In this document: in pieces, positions 18,346 through 28,140 of the stretch
Numbering within the stretch: the stretch's first letter is position 1
Layout of the letters: each line of letters starts with the position of its first letter
The notes under the pieces: generated by a model
Databases searched by the model: none
What the model saw: only the letters and a program-made list of their open reading frames with translations
Told to the model about the DNA's origin: nothing
NCBI GenBank assembly: GCA_003614735.1
Contig: KZ992559.1
Coordinates: 1 to 31,466 of the forward strand
Source: Thamnocephalis sphaerospora
Lineage: Eukaryota > Zoopagomycota > Zoopagomycetes > Zoopagales > Sigmoideomycetaceae
Reading direction: 5' to 3'
Length of the DNA: 31,466 bases
Position numbers and translations under genes: made by a program

Positions 18346-20070
18346 CTACGAGTGACCCATGCGACGGAACACGGGTAGACGACGTTGCTCGGTCGTGCCG
18401 CTGCCGTTGCCCAGCTGCGACGGACCGTGCGGCTGAGCGGCGAGGGCCGGATGGTTCACGGTGCCGGTCGACGCCGAACGCGGGCGGTTGTTGATGGCGC
18501 GGGCCACCGGGGATCCGTGTGCGCCTACCACGGGCATGGGTAGCAGATTGCCGCTAATGTTGGCTGGCGCACTGGTGCCGACGGGGCCCAGCACCGGCGG
18601 CGTCAGCGGGCCGCCACTGGCCGAGTGCACCGACACGGCAGAGAGTGCCGGCGAAACCGGGATCAGCGAGGTGGCGCTGTCGCCAAACGCCGATGTGCTA
18701 AAGTTGGGCGAAGCGCGCACCGGAGAGCTCGAGTAGAACGGAGTGGGCAGGGCGACGTGGGATGAGCCGACCATGGGCATGCCTCCCTTGACGCCGCTCA
18801 TGGTGCCTGGCGCGTCAAAGCGTGCGCCATCGTCCACCGCGTCGATGGTCCAGGCGCGCTGACGACGTGGCCTGTTGTCTGCCTGCAGATCCAGCTGTTT
18901 CATCAGATCGGCGCTAAGCAGGCACGGCGGCGATGGGAACGAGCCGAGCGCGTTGCCAGACATGGGCGCAGCAGCGCCTACCGCAGACGGCCAGGTGCTA
19001 GGCACGCCCTCTGCCAGTGGCACTGTGCTCATCATGGGCATGGAGTGGCGCGCCGGTTCGTTGCTGTAGACCATTGAACCCGGCTCGGCCGTCATCGGCA
19101 GATACGAGGCCGACGCATGGCCAGTCGCCGTTGTCACCGCGGTTGCCGTCACCACCGGCAGCGTTGGGTGATCCGGCACATGACTTGCGCGCATGGCAGC
19201 CAGCATCGGTGACGACGTGACACTGGACGTGCATGACGAGCCAAAACCGCCGTTGGCTGCAGCTGCACCGGTGCTCGCCGGCATCTCGCCCATCGGCTCG
19301 CTGATGAGGCTCACCGCCGAGCCGTTGGCGCTGCCCGCCAGGCCGCCGGGCCCTTCGTTGTGAATGAAGCAGCAGCGCTTGCCGTAGGGGCAGGTGCCCT
19401 TTTCCCAGAATGTCCGGCAAATCTCCGTCTTGTACTTTGGATGGCGTTGCACCTGGCGCAGCTCAGTGTTGCCGTGAGCAAACTGGCACTTTGTGCCGTA
19501 ACGGCAATGGCCCGTTTCTTCAAACGAGCGGCACAGCTCGGTCTTGTAGAGCGCCGACTTTTTCGGGTCGCGGTCGCGGCGCGCGCTGATGGTCAGAGTG
19601 GACGTGGATGACGCTGATGAAAGCGCCAGCATGCTAGCACTCTGTGAAACGGCCGCAGTTGACGACGTAATCGCGTCTAGATCCGAGTTTGCTCGACGAC
19701 GGCCGGTCACAAGGCTCGCGGCGGCCAGACCGCCAATCGCCTGCTTGCCGGCTAGGTTGCTGAGCGACGACGTGCGCATCGCACTTGGGCCAACGTCACT
19801 GTTGCGGCGCCCGCCGCGCCACGTTGCAGTCGGCGGCGTCAGACGACCATCTGAGCTCGGCGTGTCGGGACGTGCATCGTGCTGTGGCCACACGGGCAAA
19901 GAGCGGCGCGAATTAGCGGTTGCGCTGCCGCCACCGCCCGTCACCTCCAGCGAGGCAGCACTACCGCGGCGTGTCGACTGCCGCCGGTGGTGGTCCATGC
20001 TGGGAGGCGCACGAAGATCGACGATGGCGATCGGCGTTTGCTTGCGCGAAAGCAGGCTGCTCATCGACAT
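18346..20070 (-). CDS. Tandem CCCH zinc-finger mRNA-decay protein (TIS11/ZFP36/Zfs1 type)
   Basis: A single exon from the ATG at 20070 encodes 574 residues; the frame is open upstream, but only from a non-ATG codon. Finger 1 is Cys180-Cys189-Cys195-His199 and finger 2 is Cys218-Cys227-Cys233-His237. Both are C-x8-C-x5-C-x3-H and are preceded by the family lead-ins YKTEL and YKTEI; the 18-residue linker is the TIS11 length. Such proteins bind AU-rich elements in mRNA 3' ends and trigger decay. The C-terminus [13 protein letters not shown] matches the conserved CNOT1-binding peptide at the end of TTP, so recruitment of CCR4-NOT deadenylase is likely. The rest is disordered Ser/Pro/Gly/Ala with several basophilic kinase-type sites ([27 protein letters not shown]). 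It is intronless, unlike its multi-exon neighbours. Confidence 0.9.
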   Translation of the reverse strand: MSMSSLLSRKQTPIAIVDLRAPPSMDHHRRQSTRRGSAASLEVTGGGGSATANSRRSLPVWPQHDARPDTPSSDGRLTPPTATWRGGRRNSDVGPSAMRTSSLSNLAGKQAIGGLAAASLVTGRRRANSDLDAITSSTAAVSQSASMLALSSASSTSTLTISARRDRDPKKSALYKTELCRSFEETGHCRYGTKCQFAHGNTELRQVQRHPKYKTEICRTFWEKGTCPYGKRCCFIHNEGPGGLAGSANGSAVSLISEPMGEMPASTGAAAANGGFGSSCTSSVTSSPMLAAMRASHVPDHPTLPVVTATAVTTATGHASASYLPMTAEPGSMVYSNEPARHSMPMMSTVPLAEGVPSTWPSAVGAAAPMSGNALGSFPSPPCLLSADLMKQLDLQADNRPRRQRAWTIDAVDDGARFDAPGTMSGVKGGMPMVGSSHVALPTPFYSSSPVRASPNFSTSAFGDSATSLIPVSPALSAVSVHSASGGPLTPPVLGPVGTSAPANISGNLLPMPVVGAHGSPVARAINNRPRSASTGTVNHPALAAQPHGPSQLGNGSGTTEQRRLPVFRRMGHS

Positions 20071-20920
20071 GACTGCGATGATACCGTTGCTGCGAATAGA
20101 TGGACTTGATGCACAGGAGAGTAAGCGTGCCGGCGGATACGAATGAAAGCGTATAAAAGTGCTTGCAGATGTATCCACGAGACGGGCGAGGTGTACGTAG
20201 GGGTGTATAGCTACGAGGGCGGGAAACCAAGGTAGGATGCGTAATGAATAATGTAAGTAGCGGCCTAATGTGGCTGAAGAAGGATGCGTACAAAGAAAAG
20301 TAAAGACGGTGACGGTAGCAATACAGTCTGGTTAGCACGTGCGGGAGCAGGCGAGCAAAGGAGACTGTGCGAGTGCCGACGGGAAAGGGAGCGAACGCAC
20401 GGGGAGGGGCGAGGGAGAAAGTACTGGAGGTGACAAAGCGCGTGAAAACGGCGGTTAGTCACGTTGTATACACGGCCTGGCACGCTCCCTTTGCTGACCA
20501 AGGATTGTCATATAGGCATCCACCGCCCAACCCTGCCGTTCTTGGCACGCCCGTACCCCACACACACACACACGCACACACTACTTGCCTAGTCACGCTG
20601 TGCAATGGTCGTGCACAGCCAAAGGGCGGAACGGGATGAGCAGAACGTGGTGACCAGCTCGGCGTTTCGGACGAGTCGACCGGCCGCGGACGTGGGGGTG
20701 CGGGAGCGCGAGCGAGCAGCAGCAACAGTGGCTACAGCGTCGGCGACAGTGGCAATTCCTGCGGACAACAACGAATAGATCGTGGTGGGGGTAAGCGACA
20801 GGCGCGTGAATGACAAGGGAATAGAGGGAGAGACGAGAAAAGGGCACGCGGTGGATACAGTGCTAGACGCCGTAATCAAGCGTGGCTTTGGCGTTTTCCA
20901 CGAGCAGATGCGTGTATGCG

Positions 20921-20950
20921 CGTGCGGGTGCGGGTGCGGGTGCGGATGCG
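20921..20950 (+). repeat. Tandem GCGGGT hexanucleotide repeat
   Basis: Four near-perfect GCGGGT units end in the variant GCGGAT. The G-rich strand has regularly spaced GGG runs and could form a G-quadruplex. The repeat lies in the probable leader or promoter region of the CCCH gene. Confidence 0.75.
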
Positions 20951-22424
20951 AGTACGTATGTCGGCGTACAGGTTGCGCGTGTCTGCAAGCGCATATGCGG
21001 ATAGCCACCCACACGCACGCCCACACAAGACAGGGGACGTCAAAGGCGACGGTGACGGGCACCGGGCAGGGAAGTGAAGCTTCTGCAGTGACAGTCAGCT
21101 GCGAGTTGGCAATGTCAAGCGGGCGAGCGCCAATGGATAGACGTGCAAAGCAGTGTGCTGTCGTCAGACTGCTCGGCGCAGCAGGCGGCAGCTCACTTTA
21201 GCGCCAACAATAAGCGGCTGCAGAACAAGCGAGCGCGTGCAGCCAGCAGTGGCGTCAATGTGACACCGGCGACAAGACTGGGTCCTGGTCAATGCCACGC
21301 AGCAGGCGAACTAGACGTGCGCAAAAGGATGATGCGTCGTCGGCCTAGTAAGGACAGCCAGATAAAGAAGGGATAAAATAGATGCGCGCGGGTGAGGATG
21401 GCAACAAGGACAAGGTGGCGGATGCGCGCGCCGGGTAGACGTGGCACGTCGGGTGTTTAAAAGGAAGGAACATATGACGCGCAGGTGAGATGCACATCAT
21501 CGCCGGCGCACGATTCAAGCAGGTGCGTGAAACGGCCGCTCAGCAATGATGTGCAGACGGGACCGTCCGGCGGAGTTGGACCATTAAGCGAGACCAGGGA
21601 ATGTGATACACCCACCCGCACCCACATACGCCATGGCTCCGCTTGGCAAAGGACTGGCATGGCCGATATAACCCGTGCGCGCGGAATGACGCACTGCTGC
21701 ACCAACACGGCGCGGGCACGGCATCGAGAGCTGGCGCGGGCTCGGAAGCATGCAGTGCATCATGCAGCGTCACCGCTTACCTCGTAGGTGTCAACGACAG
21801 CAGCAGCGGTGGCAGCGGTGGCAGCAGCACACCGGATAGGCGTCAACTTTGCGTCACAAACCACTGCAGCGTAAAAAGACAATGCGCATGTGCGTGCACG
21901 GCATCCAACCATGCGCGGAAATAGAGGCTAGCGGGCAGACGGCAGTTGCGAGCAGACAAGAGAGAGAGAGTATGGATGGGCGAGTGGGTGACGAGGACAA
22001 GGAGTACGAGCGTCGGCACGCACCCACATGTGCGTTGACAAGGGTGCACGTCGCACAAAAAGGTCGCGAAGTGGAGCGGTAAAGATCCGACCACATTAAC
22101 CAAACATTGCCACGAGCCCGGTCGCCCAATGCACGAAACCATGCACACGCGGCGGTACTGCGGATTCAGCGTGCGGGCACAGACGACTTGTTCCGTGTCG
22201 GCCCGTGTGTCACGCGCAGGCGGTGCGGTCCGCCACGGTCCTGCGTCAGCGTCACAGACCGCACGCCTTCATGTGCAAGCAGCCCTCCATGGAAACGCCG
22301 CTCCTTGGCATCCTTGCTCGGTAACGCAAGACCAGCGACCACCATCCGCCGGCAATATTGCAGCCAGGACATCACCGCATTCAACCCGCTATGCAACCTA
22401 CCAAAAAACAGGATCCGTGCAGCA

Positions 22425-22441
22425 CTAGTAGTAGTAGTAGC
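22425..22441 (+). repeat. (TAG)n trinucleotide repeat
   Basis: About five TAG units in the gene desert. The same unit recurs at 23385-23455 and in the 3' flank of the secreted-peptide gene at 11703, suggesting it is a favoured microsatellite of this genome. Confidence 0.7.
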
Positions 22442-22813
22442 TAGGCAACCGTGCGTCAGCAAGCGTCGGACCGGCTGCGGCGACAACGGCAACAACGGGC
22501 CAAGAGTGTGCGTCGTGGCAGCAATTAGAGCGTGACAATCCCGGTAGGCGTAGCACGGTGTTGGCGACAGGTGTCGGCGAGCGTAATAACGATCGCGACG
22601 GCAGGCAGACAATAGCGAGAGGTGGCGTGGGCGGAGGCAGGACAAGAGCGCGTGCGCTCGGTTAATAAGCGAATAGGACAAAGTCACAAAGTGCAGGCGT
22701 GTAGAATAGGAATAGCTCGGCCGTCTTGGCAGCAGGCCTGGTGCGTTAGAGCGCGGCAAGCGTGCGTAGATATGTGCTCAGGCGTGGACAGTTGAGTGTG
22801 CGTGCGTGCGCGA

Positions 22814-22830
22814 GTGTGTGTGTGTGTGTG
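22814..22830 (+). repeat. (GT)8 dinucleotide repeat
   Basis: An uninterrupted GT run in the gene desert, preceded by a CGTGCG-rich stretch. It has no coding context. Confidence 0.75.
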
Positions 22831-23384
22831 AAGAGTGGCAACCGCTTGTGGTGGTGCAAATGGAAGGCCAGCCAGTTTGGTGGTCGAGGCAGTGTGTGTA
22901 ACACGCGCGCTAGTTCGTCGTCAATCAGCAAAAGAGGAGTATTCTGCGCCGAGCACAGGGCGTAGCCAAGCAAGGCCGAGGCGAGTGCCGATATGGCGAG
23001 CAGGAGAATGGTCGCGACGGTGACGGCGGAGCGAAGGCGGCCAAGCAACAGGCTGCCACGGTCCGACGAAATACACGCGTGCAGCGTACGACCCAGCGTA
23101 GGCCTGTGTACGCCGCGCAGGATTCACCGTCGAAACAGCTCGGCACCGGTAAATAACAGGACCGCAGCGGCTCGGTCAAGGAGCAAAGGGGAACAGCCGA
23201 TGGTAGATCGTGGCGGTAGCGACGACAGCCTCTACACACACACGCAGCAGCCACAGGCGTTGGTTGGTCTAGGCAAATGCACACACAGAGCAGCAAAGAA
23301 GAGAACAGCAGAGAGACTAGAGACAGAGCGCACGGCGATGGCGGCGAGGCAACGGGACCGTGCGACAACGACAACAACCACAAC

Positions 23385-23455
23385 GTAGTAGTAGTAGTAG
23401 TAGTAGAAGTAGTGTAGTAGCGGAGTTGTGGTAGTGGTAGTAGTAGTAGTAGTGG
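23385..23455 (+). repeat. Compound GTA trinucleotide repeat
   Basis: Two GTA-rich blocks (about 23385-23406 and 23430-23455) are separated by an imperfect GTA/GGT stretch. They follow a CAACAA-rich segment. On the minus strand the block is TAC-rich. It is non-coding as far as can be seen. Confidence 0.8.
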
Positions 23456-23848
23456 TCGGAACCAGAGGGGCAAATGGAAAGACGGGAGAAAAATACACAA
23501 CTACGCCGATGAGGACCGTCGGGCAGCAGGAAAGAGGCAACGAGTGGGAAGAAAGGCGAAAGAGGATATGGATCCCTCGGTAGTGTGTGGTGTGGCTGTG
23601 ACCGACTAGGCAATCGTGTAGCGAACGGGCGAGCAACGAGACCAGGCGTGCGCATGCCTGCGCCTCATGGTGTGCACACTTTGCACCAGACGGCTAGCGT
23701 GCTGTCCGACCACGGCCTGCAAGCCCGATGACCCGCTTCCATGAAAAGCCGTGGCTGTTTTGGCGCCTACGGTCATTGGCGGCCCGCTTTGGATAGGGCC
23801 AAGGTCGGCATTCACCGCCGAAACGCATGCACAGCGCGTTCAGCGTAC

Positions 23849-24106
23849 CTAGCCGGTTCGCTCCTGGCCGAACCAGTGTAACATCCGGTACAGCTGCCAA
23901 TCAGCGCCACAGCCACCACCGGGTATGGCAGCCGGTAGAAATGGCGCACCAGTCTGCCTGCACCGCCAGCCAAAGTATGCGGGGTAGTCGGCGTGGCCAA
24001 CGGGGGGTACTATGCCAGCAGCAGCCACCACTACCATCAGCAACCGCAGTAGCAGCAGCAGCAGTAGCCACAGACACATCATCCACAAAACAGCCAGCAG
24101 CTTCAT
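23849..24106 (-). CDS. Weak candidate: 85-residue secreted or membrane-anchored protein
   Basis: A minus-strand frame from ATG at 24106 to TAG at 23849 encodes 85 residues. The first 35 are a strong hydrophobic leader (MKLLAVLWMMCLWLLLLLLL and onward). The remainder is more protein-like than the surrounding frames: HADYPAYFGWRCRQTGAPFL, then GGGCGADWQLYRMLHWFG. Two cysteines and four tryptophans fall outside the leader. The Leu run comes from a CTG-rich stretch, so the leader may be compositional. No intron or neighbouring exon could be joined with confidence. It could be a real short secreted protein or a chance frame in pyrimidine-rich DNA; I lean only slightly towards noting it. Confidence 0.25.
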   Translation of the reverse strand: MKLLAVLWMMCLWLLLLLLLRLLMVVVAAAGIVPPVGHADYPAYFGWRCRQTGAPFLPAAIPGGGCGADWQLYRMLHWFGQERTG

Positions 24107-26580
24107 CGGCCAATCAAGTCGTTGCCGCGACAACATTCGATGACTGACCGCGAAAGGAAAGCCAACACGACAAAGTGGGAACAGCCATGCACACACCCGC
24201 AGAGAAAGAGAGCGAGGGAGCACGCAAACATTACGTCTGCCTCTACGGCACGCGCTCTAGCAGGTCACAGCAACCTTTGTAGAATGGATACGCGCCGCCG
24301 AGCACGCGTGCATCATCATTTTCCCAGGTTCAAGGCCCGTTGAACACAACCAAAAGGGATCGTCGCGCATCGGAGACAGCAGGTGTGCTCGCCACCCCAT
24401 AAGGGAATGACGCAAGCCAGTCACAGTTGTGGCCGTCGGGCAGCGCAGCGGGCCATGATGAAGCACAGCGATCCGCTTACCTGTGGCTTGTCCACCGTTG
24501 CAGGTGGTAATGCTGCGTAGCGCCCGATCCGGCCGGCCGGCAGGGGAGGGCACAGGCAACATGGTTTGATCAGGCCGGCAGCATCCAACGGCGTCAAGGA
24601 TGGTCAAAGCGGCAGCGCGTGTGTGCAGGTCAGTGGAATGTCGTTGACATGCACCGCTCGCTACCGGCAGCACCGAGAAACCTGCGGAAAGAAGCCATCC
24701 CGCAGGTGTAGACGCACCAAACGCAGATGAAAACGGTAACAGCAACAGCAGCTGCAGCAGGTGACAAGTGCAAAGGAAAGCGACGGTGACGTTCAACGAC
24801 AAAGGGAACGATGGAAACGACACAGGAAAGAGGCGGAGAGTGCGTGCAGACCACATGCGCTTGGAAGCAGTGGCAAAATTAAAGCGCTCAGTGCACGAGC
24901 ATGCGTGGGTAAATGCAGCGTCGTTTCCAATCTTTTGCCCGCCACGCCGTATACGCACTAGCAAGCCCCGTGCAAAACTATCGAGACCGCTGCCGCTCAG
25001 AACGGGGTGTATGGGCGGTCACGGAGCAGCGCTATACGCAACAGCGGTCATAACATGCGGCAACTTACCGGTCAAGAAGTGCTGGTGCGTACACTCGAGT
25101 GGACCTGTGGCAAAACCACCACTACAGAAACTAGAGCCACAGTAGTCGCGGTGGAAGATAAAGAAAAGCAAAAGAGCACCCGACCGCAGGCCCAGACCAC
25201 GCTTAACGGCGTCGCCAAAGGGCGCTGAAGCGTGAGATGGGCGGCACTAGGCGGGATGCGGTGTCCGGAAGGGACAATGGCAATGGCAATGGCGTGGATA
25301 GCAAGGCGAGCAGGGTACTAGGCACCGGTGCGTTGCAGATACGGAAACACTGGCGATGATGAAATGAGGGCATTTAGGCGCGGAAGGTTACCCATAAGCG
25401 CGCAAGATATATGCGTCCAGCCAAGCAACCCGACGAAACAAGCTAGGAGCCAAGCAGCAGTGTTGGTGCTATTTCCGTTCGTGCTCCTTCATACGACAAC
25501 GTGCACCGAAACTGTGCAGCGGCTATTTCCACGCAGGGGTCAGCTGTGCTTCAGCCATGCGTGGACGTAAAGCATGGCCGACCAGAGCGACAGCAATGCA
25601 GCCATCCGATGCGGTTGTCTGCCGCCGGCCTATGGCGTTTTCGCTTGTCCTGTTGGCATGCGCGGACACAACGTCCACGCTCCATCGCATTGGTGACGAC
25701 GCGAGCGGTGCAACAACAAGTGAGCGCCATGATTGCCCACTGCTCAGCAGCGACCACGTCCATTGGGGCCGGTCCAGCATGCGGCAGGCCGAGTGCAGAT
25801 CCAGCACCACCTCGGCGTCACGATCGTTGTCGTTGGTGCTTGAGGCGTAGCATGCATGGCAGATCGCAGCTTCTGTCCCAAAGCGGATACGCTGCTGGAT
25901 GATCCTTGGCGCGTATGTGCGCTTCTCGTCACTGGCTCGTTCACGTCAACGCTTGCGTATTCTTTGGCCAGCTGTCATTTGTGCTTTTTTATTTGCCGGT
26001 GCCTGTCACGATCAGACGTCCAGCAAGCGTGATTTATTTCCATGACGTACTGGCTAGCGTGCGGTATGCATACACCACAACGCTCGCGCTGCGTACGCGT
26101 CTGTCGATGTGATGTAGGCGAGCGCATAGGCCAATTCTTGCTGCGTATCGTTCTACTCTCTTCTCTGTTCACCACCACCAGCACCACCACTACCACATCC
26201 AACCGCCGTTGGCTCATTCCGCTTGCCGGTCTGTTGGTCGTCGGTTGACCTGCTGCGCCATAGTACGACCTTTTTATTCAAACCTGCTCTATAACGCGTG
26301 CACTGGCCACAGCTGCCTGCACTACGCATTCTGCCCATCGCTGCGCTTTGCACTGCCAGGGCAAGCATTAGCATCAACGCTGCCGCATACAGGCACTACC
26401 GGACAGTGCGATCGTGTGTGCTTTCTGGTACCTTGAGGCTGTCTGACGACCAGACGGTAAGCATGGTGGCGTTTGACGGCCTGCTGGACATGAGTTTTGT
26501 AGCGTGCTCGCGATTACAAAAGAACCGGTTGCTGGCAGGCAGGCCAAAGGCGGAACGGCTGGGCCGTATTGCTGGCGTTT

Positions 26581-26645
26581 CCGGTTGGCTGTTGTTGCTG
26601 TCACTGCTGTTGTTACTGCTGCTGCTGCTGCTGCTGCCGCTGCCA
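26581..26645 (+). repeat. CTG/TTG-rich imperfect trinucleotide tract
   Basis: About 60 bp of imperfect CTG and TTG units lie in the gene desert. They include six consecutive CTG units near 26618-26635. The plus frame gives a poly-Leu run, and the minus strand gives CAG units. There is no supported coding context. Confidence 0.7.
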
Positions 26646-28140
26646 TATTCGTTATCGCGGGACCATCTAGATGCCGTACGCGCGTAAACGCACAGTGCCG
26701 TGCAAGGCGCATGCACTCTTGTGTAGGGTGTTTTGGAGCATTTATTGGGGTCTGTTCGGCCCGATCCAGGCATGATGCGCCTGTCGATGCTGTAGGGTGG
26801 ACAGCGTACAGCCTAAACATGCAGAAGCCTGCTTTGGGATAGAGCGTCTTGGGCTAAACACTGGTGGTCGCGGTGAGCGTGTGTTCCATGCAGGTATGCA
26901 TGCGTGCCAAGAGCACCAAGCGGGGCGGTTCTGTCGGCCTGGAGATTAGGCGGCGGAGAGCGGCTCTATAGACTGGCACTTGATCCGCGCTGTGGGTGTA
27001 TGCACGTTAGTGCTACCGCAAAATGGCCATGCGCTTGGCGGGCTTGGAGGCGGCGATGCCGGCCATCTGCAGCATGGTGGCCTGTGCTGGCGCGGGGTGT
27101 TCTGCGCAGCTTAGCATATTAGCACATTTGCTGGTGTAAGTTATGCGCAGCAGTGCGGATGCCGGCGTCGACTTGCATCCGCAGCACGCTCTATTTTTGT
27201 CTTGTGATGTTATACGCTCGCGAAATGTGTGCGCTGGCTGCGTTTGTGGCCGGCAGCGTCAATGTTCACCTTTGCATGTGGTTATACAGCGTGCAGCACT
27301 TTGGCGGCGCGCTCTGGCAGCATGACAGGCTCTGCGAGCGACACGCTGCAACTCTGTGGCCACGGGCCAGGTGGTGGTGGCTAGACCGCGCGCGTCCTGG
27401 CGCTTGAGACACAAGTGCCGCCTGCTGGGTACAATACGACCGTTGTGCGTGTATGCATACGTATGCAGCGCCGTGGCGTTGCTGGAGTACGGTCAAGCGT
27501 AGCATGCGACCTCGCTGGCGTGGTCCTATCGTCGAATGGCCATGCACTCTTTCATTTCGCTTGTGCGCCGATGGCTATGTCGGCCGCGCGCAATCGTTGG
27601 TCGCTATTGCGCAGCTGACCATCGAAACACAATAACTTGGACATCCACGTGCAGTGTATGCAGCAGGTTGCAGTCCAGCCACAACGTGCAAAGACCCACT
27701 GTTTGTGCCAACAGCTGCCATTCGTTCTCCGCGGCGTCGGGTAGGTAACGCGCATGCGCGCCAAATGATGTCAGACGTGTGAATGTCCAGCATGGGTGCG
27801 CACGGGGCATCTATTCTGGCAACTATGCGACAATGGCAGCGCTGGCGGCGGATCTCTGAAGCGGGCAAGGTGGCCAGAAGCCATGTCAAAGGCCCGTAGC
27901 AGATATAGAGAGAGCATGGCCGCAAAAGGGTGCGCGTGAGCGAGCGGCCACCGACGACTACCAACTTTGAGACGCCTCATGACCCGCTGCCACGTCCGTC
28001 GCTAACCGGTGCACATTCCTGGCCTTTCCTTGTACTGTCTTTTCGTGACAGTGGATGCAGCGTATTGGCGCTTTGTCTAGTGTGACCGCCTTTGCAACAA
28101 GCGCACCGCATATACCCATCTGCCGCCCCTTCCGGACGTG

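Larger units (their letters stand above)
20071..28140. other. Eight-kilobase gene desert between two divergent regulators
   Basis: No phase-consistent exon set or recognisable domain was found in about 8 kb between the start of the CCCH gene and the start of the homeodomain gene. From about 20.1 to 24.9 kb the minus strand is pyrimidine-rich. This yields many Leu/Pro/Ser/Cys/His-rich frames, the look of a long untranslated leader or promoter for the minus-strand gene. Simple repeats are frequent (GCGGGT, GT, GTA, CAG and CTG units). From about 25 to 28.1 kb the base use is more balanced, but frames are short and motif-free. No tRNA- or rRNA-like sequence was seen. Long leaders, distal control elements, non-coding RNAs or lineage-specific genes could be hidden here. 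Confidence 0.45.

Noticed and set aside
22746-23048. Minus-strand frame with a hydrophobic helix in the gene desert
   Set aside because: It lacks an ATG start, runs into CACA repeats and lies in strongly pyrimidine-biased DNA; the hydrophobic stretch is probably compositional.
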